From Stichopus chloronotus (Eukaryota > Echinodermata > Holothuroidea > Aspidochirotida > Stichopodidae), in NCBI GenBank assembly GCA_021234535.1, contig CM037840.1, forward strand, positions 28,533,520 to 28,597,519: a stretch of DNA of 64,000 nt, in the 5' to 3' direction. Each line of letters opens with the position of its first letter. The first letter of the stretch is position 1. Below, one piece after another: positions 24,301 through 33,502 of the stretch. A program made the translations under genes and the position numbers. Under the pieces are notes generated by a model that was not told where the DNA came from, ran no database searches, and saw only the letters and a list, made by a program, of their open reading frames with translations.

Positions 24301-26696
24301 GTGATACCGATGCGTGTATTAAAAAATCACATACAATATATTCCGAAGATAAACGAGCCGATTTGTTCGTCACGAAGTATAAAAATAATATCAAGGTAGT
24401 CAACTCAAGTATGCAACTCAAACTGAAGCACCCTACTTCCTCTTTGTCCAACATCAAATATTCGCGTCTACTTTTGATACTTATAGTCACAATATGTTAT
24501 TCTGTGTTTAAATCGAGACGCTTTCGGCTTCCCAAAGAATTCCAAAGCAAATTCGTTTGAGTTGTCACACAGTCGGGCAACCTTTCCATATGGAAAACGA
24601 AAGAAGGTGCTGAAACGTACAAAACACAGAGTATACTGCTTAGAATGCTTCTGAGCCAAGTTACAGATCTACAGTCTAATTACTTCTATCAACCTTGGAG
24701 GTTATGCTCCGTAAAAAGACTACAAGTTGCATTTGCCATTGTGATATAATCCCTCTCATTAAGACATAGTATCTTGAACAGCCTTTACTATCACGGCCAT
24801 CTTCTGTCGATGACGAAGCCTAGTGTTAACGCAATGCGTGATACATCCTGTTGTCAACGCACTGTACTAAGCCTAATGGTACACGGTAGTATCTATTAAA
24901 TGAACAGGTGAACCCTCTAATTGATTTTCGCCAATATCGCTGGGACCTGACCGCTTCGAAGACATCATCCATAGATTGAAAACCCTGAGAAAGCTCCTGG
25001 TGTAACTAATCTGAACTCTGTATCGAAGTTTTAGTGACATTATTCCTGCAATTGATCATTATTCCGATAATCCTGAGGGCCGTGTGAAAAAGGACGCATC
25101 ATCTGAACTTAGAAAGTGTTTAGAAAGTGTTTAAACAGAGTACGAAATTATCATTCACTGTCTTACTGTAAGGTTTCATATGTTTCTTATTTCCTTGTTG
25201 TCATTCCTTAACAGTACACATTATATATAATTTACATACCCAAAATTAATGTACAATTTTTACTTCAGGAATAAAATCATTGAAATTATATCAACCCAAG
25301 TACATTGTGGATTTTACGGAAATGTAATCTCTACTGCCTCATATTTCTGCAACTACTAAGTTGCCTTTGAGAACGGTAAACTATAAAATCAGCTGAAGTT
25401 GCTGTCTCGAGGATTATTTCGTCACGACAGGTATGCCGAAACATAAAGGAACCTCCCTTGTTTGTGACCACTTGGGTGTCACCGATCCCTAATTCCTTGA
25501 TCTGTCACAGACGACTGTAAAACCGTAACGAAAAACAACAATGGCATTTCGATGTTCATTGAAAGTGACGTGAAAACGTCAGGGTCACGTACAGGTCTAG
25601 GCATTTGCCATGCAGTGTGCGCAACGTGAGTAGTCGCTTGGGAGGTGAAGCATAAGAACAGCAGCTTATACGTTTTAAGATGAGAGCAAATTTCACTGGC
25701 ATTCCTCTCGTAACCTGTGAGTGCAGGAGGATTATTGTAAAGGGTACGTGCCTGTCGTACTATACCAGAGAAGTAAACTTAACGTAAAAGAAGGTATATT
25801 TAGAACGTTATTTCATCTATTTCATTTCCTCGATCTAGTTTAGTTTACCAATAGATGGGGCGCGTTTGCTGTAAACGTTGTGACCTACAGTGAACATAAT
25901 CTCCGATTACAGAAGAACTGGTTACGTTCAAGATATTAAGCTGTCTTAGACTCAAATGTCAGCTAGCAACAAACAAAGGAGCAAACAGAGAAACAAACAA
26001 ACAAACAACAAAGAAAGAAAGAAACAACATGAGCTGTAAGCTGTAAACAAATGTATGCTCACAACAAACAGAGAAAGGAAATAGAGACTGACTGGCATGC
26101 AAAAACAACAGCAAACTAGAATTAAAGTGCGTGATCTGACATTTCATTTTTTTTTTCTTCATTGGTTTTTCTCTATGACCTAGTACGGTAACCTACCCTC
26201 GCTGTTGACTGGGGGACACATTACAAACGAACATTGTTTCCAGTCATGACTTTGAATCTCACTCAGCTCACACAGCTTTGCATGCAGGCGCGGTGTTTTT
26301 ACGAAGCTTGAGCTCAGTTTGCAACTATGGCAGGCCAATCCCAACATTCAGGAGATTCAGGACAGTTTCTCACCAATAAGTGGGTCTGGTTCAGGCATTT
26401 TCAAAAGAAAAGATACGTTAAGCCTTAGATTCAAAGAAGCACAATTAAATATTTTCCCATACCTGCAAGCAGCGTGGTCTCAAAGCGCACCACCCGCAGG
26501 ATTCGGGATCTCTGTTTCCTGGTAAGAACACTTCATCATATTCCTTCTTCTCCATGGAATCCATCCTCTCAGTGATCCCGGGACCACTGGTCACGGAACT
26601 GACTCCAGAATCAGACGACATTTTCACCTCCGCTTGTGTAAGCTGCATCTGGGAGTCCTGTCGGTCGTAACCGAAATTGACTTGTCCGGACGCCAT
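3835..26696 (-). CDS. SLCO4A1-like: Organic anion transporter (OATP, SLCO4A-like), complete 11-coding-exon gene, 685 aa
   Basis: OATPs are plasma-membrane carriers for amphipathic organic anions (bile salts, steroid conjugates, thyroid hormones, prostanoids). CDS = complement of 26463-26696, 22554-22865, 16418-16628, 12614-12716, 11812-11933, 9835-10089, 8327-8522, 7386-7545, 6384-6559, 5445-5509, 3835-4058. All introns are GT/AG, phases agree throughout, and the total is 2,058 nt, close to the usual 640-720 aa of the family. Visible features are an acidic cytosolic N-terminus, a CGWCALRP..CLQ entry to span 1, ERRF and KPVFIGIGAAIFGLGS loops, GLGAAPLY, the OATP signature around WVGNWWLGFL (about residues 297-306), a Kazal-like extracellular loop with PVCG and SPCHAGC (about 478-550), and VPGPIVFG in the last exon. 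The start is ATG in an AAGATGG context. The CGW/LERR/GSFLFTLPHF pattern is most like SLCO4A members, but the exact subfamily is inference. No truncation or frameshift is seen. Confidence 0.95.
4851..5015 (+). pseudogene. Decayed fragment of a non-LTR reverse transcriptase in SLCO intron 10
   Basis: In the + direction this stretch gives SGVLQG, then after a one-base shift hydrophobic residues and YLNDVPNC. This order matches the [21 protein letters not shown] block of LINE reverse transcriptases. At least one frameshift is needed and flanking domains are not recognised, so it is a short fossil. It is followed at about 5080-5125 by a GCGGCG-rich simple repeat. Confidence 0.5.
5030..5125. repeat. 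ATGATAATC / GCGGCTGCG simple repeats
   Basis: A palindrome-rich ATGATAATTATCAT tract is followed directly by a GC-rich triplet run (gcggcggctgcgg). It is intronic and non-coding, and an abrupt base-composition change is visible against the AT-rich surroundings. Confidence 0.8.
5445..5509 (-). CDS. SLCO exon 10, micro-exon (residues 590-611)
   Basis: Only 65 nt, between a ttcctcacag acceptor and a gtaaga donor. It reads VVAPSQRSTAMGLQSLLYRGLG, the family block just before the GTVPGPI block. It is too short to show as a long ORF but fits both neighbours in phase. Confidence 0.92.
6384..6559 (-). CDS. SLCO exon 9 (residues 532-590)
   Basis: It runs from a tgattttcag acceptor to a gtgagt donor, 176 nt. 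QYSNCHCI closes the cysteine loop, followed by GTCEDVRC and the span IFFVIVAFVLALSFSITVP. Confidence 0.93.
7386..7545 (-). CDS. SLCO exon 8, Kazal-like extracellular loop (residues 478-531)
   Basis: It runs from a tttcacctgcag acceptor to a gtaact donor, 160 nt. The cysteine-rich segment VCNDDCACTND..PVCGSND..YYSPCHAGC is the hallmark Kazal-type domain between spans 9 and 10 of OATPs. Confidence 0.95.
8327..8522 (-). CDS. SLCO exon 7 (residues 413-478)
   Basis: It runs from a cacatgcag acceptor to a gtgagt donor, 196 nt. It encodes VLVIPTGLFGCLFGGWVIKKF plus a strong hydrophobic span (ILFCLTVLLTSLFLTFAFLL) leading into the extracellular loop. Confidence 0.95.
8715..8870. repeat. Imperfect direct duplication of about 45 bp in SLCO intron 6
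   Basis: Two related blocks near 8722-8763 and 8821-8866 share CCATGCTTC, AGACAACC and GAAAGC in the same order. It is intronic and of no evident function. Confidence 0.6.
9835..10089 (-). CDS. SLCO exon 6 (residues 328-413)
   Basis: It runs from a tattctcacag acceptor to a gtgaga donor, 255 nt. It encodes the large cytosolic loop (FQNQRKPSTQRGSEF), the LKDFPRAL..LLKNVPFLFINLA block, a possible glycosylation site at FNVTSGEAAILLG and the start of span 8. Confidence 0.95.
11346..11690. repeat. Thrice-repeated ATTTTTCACCCA..ATATGC motif in SLCO intron 5
   Basis: Near 11350, 11434 and 11643 a roughly 35-bp block recurs: TGAGACTTAATTTTTCACCC followed by ARARATATGC. The third copy runs into a GGGCTTCGCCCCCC..GGACCC segment of the kind found in dispersed invertebrate repeats. 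It probably represents a decayed transposon array. Confidence 0.6.
11812..11933 (-). CDS. SLCO exon 5 with the OATP signature (residues 287-328)
   Basis: It runs from a ttttcacag acceptor to a gtgagt donor, 122 nt. It contains DYTSPLWVGNWWLGFL, matching the family signature D-x-RW-(I/V)-GAWW-x-G-FL with Asn in place of Ala, and the span ending YPKYLPG. Confidence 0.95.
12614..12716 (-). CDS. SLCO exon 4 (residues 253-287)
   Basis: It runs from a ttctgacag acceptor to a gtaagc donor, 103 nt. It encodes a span with FSPAIGFLGGGLFLDNLYTD, equivalent to the LG..LGP..GG.LL..YVD block of the family. Confidence 0.92.
16418..16628 (-). CDS. SLCO exon 3 (residues 183-253)
   Basis: It runs from a taaacgcag acceptor to a gtacgg donor, 211 nt. 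It contains the extracellular DNYC..NRT segment with a possible N-glycosylation site and the conserved QVLHGLGAAPLYALTQTFL / ENVKP..S.VYIG block. Confidence 0.95.
18060..18340. repeat. (TCA/ATC)n trinucleotide microsatellite
   Basis: A degenerate CAT/CAC-rich flank (from about 18060) leads into an almost perfect (CAT)n run of roughly 75-80 bp at 18258-18337. All three + frames stay open through it, which is expected of a pure triplet repeat. Confidence 0.95.
19713..19977 (+). repeat. Dispersed repeat family 'R1', copy A
   Basis: This region aligns collinearly with the reverse complement of 29512-29773. Shared blocks are GATGCATCTTC, TTTTGAGGA, GAATGGTTTAA.AATGA and ATGTCAT.TTG. It is non-coding, and no terminal repeats or known family are recognised. 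Confidence 0.65.
22554..22865 (-). CDS. SLCO exon 2 (residues 79-182)
   Basis: It runs from a tttcaaacag acceptor to a gtgagt donor, 312 nt, phase 0 on both sides. It encodes the first three hydrophobic spans with the TTLERRF, TYTGEKGNKPVF and GSFLFTLPHF blocks typical of OATPs. Confidence 0.95.
22866..26462 (-). other. SLCO intron 1 (3.6 kb)
   Basis: AT-rich sequence without recognisable exons or repeats apart from a poly-A run at about 23756-23767 and an AAACAAAC/AAAGAAAG simple repeat near 25980-26025. Confidence 0.6.
26463..26696 (-). CDS. SLCO exon 1 (residues 1-78)
   Basis: It begins with the ATG at 26696 and ends CTTGCAG before a gtatgg donor, phase 0. It encodes the hydrophilic cytosolic N-terminus and the ESCGWCALRPRCLQ block that precedes the first membrane span. 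Confidence 0.92.
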
Positions 26697-26740
26697 CTTC
26701 TTACTTTTTTTTCCCTTTTTTTTTCTTTTCGAGAGCCAAA

Positions 26741-26747
26741 CTATATA
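26741..26747 (-). promoter_or_regulatory. Possible TATA box of the SLCO gene
   Basis: TATATAG on the - strand, about 45 bp upstream of the SLCO ATG and followed by a purine-rich stretch. Position is compatible with a very short 5' UTR. The surrounding DNA is AT-rich, so a chance match is possible. Confidence 0.2.
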
Positions 26748-29145
26748 TGCATATACATATAGGCGAACTTAATAAGAAAATAAGTGTTGGTTCGTAAGGT
26801 AACTAATTCAGCGAATTTTATCTCTTTCAGCTTTTGGGAATCCCTCCTGAAATATTCTTTATGTAAATAGTTTAATCACGGTCTTTGGGCACAACCTAAT
26901 CGCTTCACCTATGGTATATGAAGGCCGTAACAAAGTGTTACAATTGTCTATAACGTGGTTCCAATTTTTCTGTTTTCATAGAAACTGTGAATGAAAAGAA
27001 ATTGAAAATTGTTTGTCGCTACCTTCACATCTCCATATGAAATAAGAGATGGTTCATAAGAACTCCCTCATAAAATGATAACAGCTTCGTAATGATAACA
27101 GCCTCTTATCACCACGCATATACGTTAACGGTTATAGTAGCGTATCGACCTCCTTAGCAATCTTTGAGCACGAAAAATTAGAAATTTAAACAAGAAATTT
27201 ATTATTAAGTGATTAAGTGTTTGCACAGCTAATACTAACTCTCAGGATCGTTCCTCTCTCCAGAAAGTTCCCAGGACGATTGAAGGTAACTACTCAAGGT
27301 TGGGTATACGTGTCGTCTACCGCTAAGCTTTTGGAAATCTTCGTGCAGAAATGTCCGTTTGAAGTTCCTGTGTGGGCACGAAGGTTTCAACAACTTTCTT
27401 GTTGTACGCTATGCCAAATCTCGAGTATACTGATTCATTCACTTACCCTCGTTGGAACACCTTTTCCCCCCCCGGGAAATATTGACTTCTATCACTGTTA
27501 CAGCGGGTTTACTTCAATGCCCAAGTAGTAAGGTCGAGTTTTTTTGTTTTTGTTTTTTTTTTGTAACGTTTGTATCGGCATACACACAGGCGACGGTTGT
27601 AGGCCTAATAACCTCACTGAATCGCCGGTTGCCTACAGGTTAATTGGTACGGTAAAGATGTTTTTTATTTTCACAAACGAACGAAGAGACGTTGTGCAGC
27701 TTTGGTCCCAGCAATTGTTACTTTAAACTCAGGAAGTGCTAAAGGTGGTATTATGCCTGGACAGGGTGACACAGACCGCGTGTAGGATTGAAGGTCATCG
27801 GGAGGTGTATAGGTCATTGACTTGAAATATTTCCAAGTTAAAAACAAAGCTGGGGACCGTGGCGTAACCAGACAGGGTTGGGGGCAGTAATGACACTATC
27901 TAAGCTGAGCGCCACCATATGCTGGCGGGTAGTAGCGTGCAGAGAAGATTTCCTGAAAAATAAAAATGCCTTTCGGATTGCAGGAAAAGGCACTTCTCAG
28001 TCTCTCTGACTTTGTAAATTTCATCTAACATTTTCTTTATTCTTTAAAACACAGCGTCTGAAAATGTCTGGACATTTTCACTACAAATCGTCCGGAGGGG
28101 ATGACAACATAATAGGACTACAATTCATCCACGGATGTCAACATGTAATCATCATTTATGCTGCCTACCAAAAGAAGTCCTGCTAGGTTTTTAGCGTAGG
28201 TTGGTAATAACGATTCACGTTTACCTCCACATCACTGCGTCGCACGTCCCTTATATTTATTACACAAGACAGAGGGCAGTCTTTGGTTGCATTGTACCTG
28301 TGGCCCACTTTCTAACGCTCTAACCTGCTTAAATTCATTTCTTCAAAGACAACACGTCTGCTCATAATTTTTTCGTTGCTATTTCAATCACAAAAGTTTT
28401 GCTACTACTAAATCAGATTCCAGATTTGCAATTCTTGAATTCTCTATTTTGAAAAAAAAGAAAAAAATGAGATAGCATAGATACTTTACCACTTCAGTTC
28501 AGTTCTCATTTCAATTGCTTTGGTTCCTCAGCGTCTGTCATCTTGGTCTTGATTATTTATCAGTATCCAATTTATTTATGTTCAGCCTATATCTTGTTTT
28601 AGGTAAAATATACTTTATTAGTAGTATAGTTTTTGTCTTGCAAACAAATGTTGCACTATTTTTTTCAACCTTCGAATTTCATAGGACTGGGGTTCAGAGG
28701 AGGGGCTTCGGCCCCTGTCCCCAGCTGGTTACGCCACTGGCTAGGGACACAGTACCCCAACCAACCATTTGCTGCAATTTCCCATACTGTGGACTTCTCT
28801 ACACTTTCACTTGCAGCGCTTCATTACACTTTAACTATATTTCCTTTTCTATGCTTTCATGTCCCACTTAACTTGTCAGTACGGGCAGTGTGGATAACCC
28901 CAAAATCTTCGCTTGCTAAGATTGGTTTCACATTGTGTCTCTAGTCACGTATATGATACATGGTATCAGCTAACAATGCCAGGTTAGAGTGAGAGACATG
29001 AATGAAGGTTACGATTTAAAATCTCAAGACGTGTTATCATGCATGATACGATGTTACATACATGGAAGGGATAACATGTTAAGTCATATTTCTTTGAAAA
29101 AAAGGTTAGAAACTGCTTGGTGGTTTTAAACCTTTCAAGCACAGT

Positions 29146-29236
29146 GTGTCAGGATAGTACAGTGTGTACAGTATGTCAGGATAATACGGGATTGTATGTC
29201 AGAATAGTACAGTATGTTAGGATAGTAGAGTGTAGT
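29146..29236. repeat. Short tandem repeat, unit about 20-25 bp (GTATGTCAGGATAGTACA)
   Basis: Four imperfect copies of a GT(A/G)TGTCAGGATA(G/A)TAC unit follow each other. It is non-coding. Confidence 0.75.
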
Positions 29237-29511
29237 TTACATCACAGAAAATTTTTCTAACTTGGTAGCCAGCAGGTTTCGTCTCTATTGTCGAACTTAA
29301 CATTTTCTGATGTCATTTCGACTCATCTATAGTTGTTCATCCAACCATAACGCATCATGACGTATTAAACACGTGACAATCGTGTGATTAGAAACACGTT
29401 GTCCACAACGTAATGCCACAAACTCTTAAACATATGTGTGCAATATTGACATTCGGCATGTTTGTATTACGAATAGCAATGAAAGTCAATATTTTCTCCG
29501 TCGGGATAATA

Positions 29512-29773
29512 GTAGAAAATAGGGCATTTAGAATACACCAACATGACATTCTAAAGAAATAGCTTTAGTCATTATTAAACCATTCACTTTCATCAAAAAA
29601 CGTCTGCCAACGCTTTATCTCCTCAAAACGTTATGCATGTGATGAGTAACAGAAGATGCATCATTTGAATTTTGAAAAGTTTGGGTGAACAAATTAGTGT
29701 TGAGCAACAAATAACTGAGTTTCTATCTGTGAGAAACTTATTTCTTGGAAAATAAGACCACTGTCCTTCCTTA
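29512..29773 (-). repeat. Dispersed repeat family 'R1', copy B
   Basis: Inverted relative to copy A at 19713-19977, with the same order of conserved blocks over about 260 bp. Similarity is clearly patchy (roughly two thirds by eye), indicating old copies. Confidence 0.65.
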
Positions 29774-31372
29774 TTTTGAATAATCTATCATTCTGCATCC
29801 ACGAACATTGGTTTTAAAAATATGGATGTTTTCAGTAAAACAAACGCGCTATTTCCCTTTAATTCAAATGGTCCTGATGGTTCCAGTTGAATAGAGTTTT
29901 CCACTCCCGCAGACAAACACAGACAAACCAAACGATGTTTGCAGGATGTTTACAAGAATATAGTTGTGAATGTGTTTTACAATTAGATCAGCAGATACAG
30001 AAGGTGATTCTTAGTCTCATTTAATGTCATGTAGTGTCAGTCTCTCCTTGGTAACCCTCTGCAAACTTTACAAGTTTAAGATATATATCTTTCCACGTAC
30101 CCGTGTACAGAGAAAGAATAGACAGTATTGTCATGATACCAAAGCCGTGGCGGGATCTATATGGATAGAGGCGCTGTCAGTGTTTGTGTCATTGGTCGGT
30201 GCAGTGGGTGACTGTGAGTTGGAACTACTATCCTGATAGGGTTAGTAGTTCCATGGGCGATCACTGGGTTGACCTTCCGTTTCATGACAGTGTATATAGG
30301 CTAGCTGTATGTAATGTACATGTAAACTCACTTCACGTGACTCAGTGATCATCGAGGCACGGTACGTGCACACTGCCACTGGTAGAGTAGAAGCGGTTTC
30401 GTAAAGCACTGTTCAAACTAGATTGTTTACAAGCCAAGTTTGATCAGGTACATACAATACTGCCATCCGGGTATCATGATGGTGTGTGTAACATGTACGA
30501 AAACGTGTTTTCGTTCAGCCGACTGAGGCTGATTAAAGCTGGTGACCTAGCAATTCAAGCTGAACCTAGGCCATCAGCTGATTCAATTTCAACTACATTT
30601 CAGGAAACTCATACAGGCAGGAGTGGGTACACCCACCGGTTAGGAGTTCAGCCTGATCACGACTTACGTACACAACCTCAGCTTGACGGTCAAAACTTCA
30701 GAAAACCGACAATACATGCAAGCAAGCAAGGCTCCCGGGTCTGAACTTATTGCATATACCCCAATCAATCTGAAATTAATGAAACGTTTTACCGTCACAT
30801 TTCTCCGAGGGCCTCGTATATTCACCTTATTATGACTCAGCCGTTCTTGATCCCGATTATCGTTCATGTATGAACATCCATTGCAATTGCATGGACATTT
30901 GGGTTCCCTGACGGCTATGATATACACACTAAAAGTACCGTATACATTAATCAGCAGCTTTTGTCTCCCACATACCGTAACAAACCTCATTACCTTTAAA
31001 GTACGTATTAAGTTCTATTTTACTTACCCAAGTATGGTAAAAAGAAACGCTTCTGCGAATCCTTCTTCCTGACCGGCTTAACACAAACCGGGGCCGAGAG
31101 CTTATGACCTGTTGAGCCTGCGTATAGCTAGCAGCGGACTGCGGGTAGGAATCCGATAACTGAATTTAACTGAAAACCTAACTAGGATAGCACAAACAGA
31201 ACAGCGGGGATATTAAACTTAAACAAACCTGTGATAAAAATACTTGAATTGTTCGGGAGCTGTGCACGAACACAAAGGTAAGAACGTTGATCATCCTATT
31301 GTGCTTCGGGTATAGTCACCACTCACGCGGAACCGAAACGATACCAGAGGCACGATTCACATCGGTGAATCC

Positions 31373-31626
31373 CTCTATAAATACGGTGATGAAATATCCT
31401 GTACTACAATAAAGCACCTGAATACAATTAATGCAGTTCCACTTTTCAACAAGTGTAGCGCTTAACAGTTGAAAAACATTTCTTGGTAAAAATTACATAT
31501 GCTCTATAAATACAGCGATGAAATATCCTGTAATGCTATAAAGCACGGAATACAATGCAGTTCCACTTTTTTTTTAACAAGTAGCGCTTAACAGTTGACA
31601 AACATTTTTTGGTAAAATTTAAATAT
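31373..31626. repeat. 129-bp tandem duplication
   Basis: Unit 1 (31373-31501) and unit 2 (31502-about 31626) both run CTCTATAAATAC.G.GATGAA, ATATCCTGTA, ATAAAGCAC, GCAGTTCCACTTTT, AGCGCTTAACAGTTGA and ACATTT.TTGGTAAAA. The second copy has small deletions and an expanded T run, so the duplication is not brand new. It is non-coding. Confidence 0.9.
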
Positions 31627-31719
31627 GCCATATACCATATATGGCTACTACATGTCACGTATGGCTACACCGCACTTCCCTCTGTTTCAACGACTGCAGA
31701 ATTTGATAACAAAAGAAAA

Positions 31720-31760
31720 GCAAAAAAAAAAAAAAAAAAAATAAAGAAAGAAAAATTGAA
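31720..31760. repeat. Poly-A / AAAG simple repeat
   Basis: A run of about 20 A followed by AAAGAAAG. It could be the tail of a retroposed sequence on the + strand, but nothing upstream is recognisable. Confidence 0.6.
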
Positions 31761-32004
31761 GTTAATTGTTTGCTCAAAACAATGGATAGAACCAATGATG
31801 TATTGGAAATAGAGCCATCCATCCAATTTTGTACATTTTTTTTTTAAATCTCAGGGATGGCTTGCTCTTGAACCTTCTTTTGCGTGACCCAGTCGTCGGT
31901 TAATCTACTCGGGTGTGTGTGTGTGGGGGGGGGGGGGAGTGTAGGCTCATACTCCAGATACTTCTTTTAAGGTAAAGTCCTTGTATGCAAATGTCTGGAC
32001 TTAC

Positions 32005-32151
32005 ATAAACAAAGGCGAGGGAAGGAAATCAGAAATCGTAGTAAGATGACCATCCTGCAAGTATTGATAGAACAAGCTTGACATTTTAGAAACCAGTCCT
32101 CTGGCTGTGCCATCCGGCGACGGTGTCGACTGAGTAAGAATACCTTCGGTT
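32005..32151 (-). CDS. Orphan candidate exon, unknown protein
   Basis: A 147-nt open segment lies between a good acceptor (ttttcacactcag) and a near-consensus donor (TTTAT|gtaagt). In the open frame it encodes TEGILTQSTPSPDG..., then LVSKMSSLFYQYLQDGHLTT and SDFLPSPLF. I do not recognise the family. It starts after two codon bases and ends with two codon bases. No neighbouring exon that fits was found on this strand, so it may be an exon of a gene I could not assemble or a chance combination of splice-like sites. Confidence 0.25.
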
Positions 32152-33348
32152 CTGAGTGTGAAAAACAGGTTGCTTAGAATGTAAGTGCAGATGTATTTTG
32201 GGAATGAATGACTAGAATATAGTTTAAGGGGTAGTGGTACCGTAAATTTGCTTTGGTCCTTACAATCCACAGGATCTCCAAGACATTCCTGCAGACTGAG
32301 TCATATGCGAATTCAAGTTGACCTTTAAACGTAATCAAGTCTTAAAAGTTAAAGATGTCTTATCTTCCACTTGAGTTGTGTTAGAGCTTACAGAAATTTA
32401 AGGGCGCTTTTTATTGTCATTCATGTTTGATTGCCTACTCTCTCCGTGATATGTTGGTATAAAGCAGATTGTCACTTTTTGTCATACCACTGAACGTTGC
32501 TGACGAGAATCGACGCTAGTCATAAAGGGTCACCTCTAATTAGGCCCTGTATCTCCCTGCATGTAACCTTAACAGAAGCCATAGCTTGGAAACAACGCCC
32601 TCAGGACCTAATCGACAGATACACTAAGTTAAACATAGCATGAATTTTCCAAATATGCTTGATATCTTTGCACCTTGAAACAACTCGAAGAAGTTTTACG
32701 AGGCGCTTTGTCGCATTTAACTTTTTGTGCTGGATCGCAACTGAATTCAATACAAATGGTTGCGGGGGATGTCTGATGATATTATTCTGCTATTTCTACT
32801 CCGCAGCAAGTGGCAAACTGAGGTAGGCCTAAATCCGTGAACACATAGTCGTTTCCTATACTACATACGCACAAATAACCATTATCGAACGTGCTGTACG
32901 GCCAGTTCAGAAAAAAAAAACCCATCCGTTCAAAAGACATCCATTCTTCATCTTTACATCTCTGGAAAGGAAGCAGAAAAACAGGAGACTTCTGGGTTCT
33001 TCTCATCACACCAAGGTAGCATACCATCGGTTAAAGGGATCTTTGAAATTTCTAGTGATCCAGAATGACATCATGGAACAATCAGTGAAGCCCAAACTTT
33101 GCTTGGGAAAAGACGTTCTCATGAAACCTCGTAACACAAATCCAACGGGAAATTTTAGGATAATATAACTCGCAAATAGCTTAACGATGAAATGCAGTTT
33201 CCCTGAATATTATCAGGTTATCTAGTCAAAATATCATGCATTTAGTCCAGTGTTTCCCCAAAATGTAGTTAGATATAAAACAAACAAGTTGTCGGGCCGT
33301 AGGTGCATTACATATGGCAAATGTTGAAGGCAGAGCTGTTTTGTATAC

Positions 33349-33502
33349 AGAGCCGGGAAAGAGTATTAGTTCGGCTTCATTTGTTGAGAGTTGAGTAGGT
33401 AGTCTGACATCGTTCTTGTCTAGTCCTATGGTGAATGCAGACACTACAAGGGCAACTAATAACAAAAAGCAAAGAGCGCCATCGAAAGCACACCATTCTT
33501 CC
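33349..33502 (-). other. Membrane-anchor-like ORF segment, possible exon
   Basis: The - strand reads EEWCAFDG and then a strong hydrophobic stretch, ALCFLLLVALVVSAFTIGL, followed by a hydrophilic stretch DKNDVRLPTQLSTNEAE. A pyrimidine-rich acceptor (tctttcttttggag) precedes it and gtatac could act as donor. There is no in-frame ATG nearby. Its phase does not fit the orphan exon at 32005-32151. It could encode the signal anchor of a type II membrane protein, but I cannot show that it is a gene. Confidence 0.2.

Larger units (their letters stand above)
26750..31372. other. Intergenic DNA upstream of the SLCO gene
   Basis: No gene is recognised on either strand. It includes a T run near 27540, a GGCTTCGGCCCC-type dispersed repeat fragment at about 28685-28745, a short tandem repeat at 29146-29236, repeat R1 copy B and an 11-bp inverted repeat at 30220-30253. 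Confidence 0.5.

Noticed and set aside
27850..28760. GTGGCGTAACCAG and GGGGCTTCGGCCCC phrases as a complete transposon
   Set aside because: Only fragments of commonly dispersed repeats; no paired ends or target duplication could be found.
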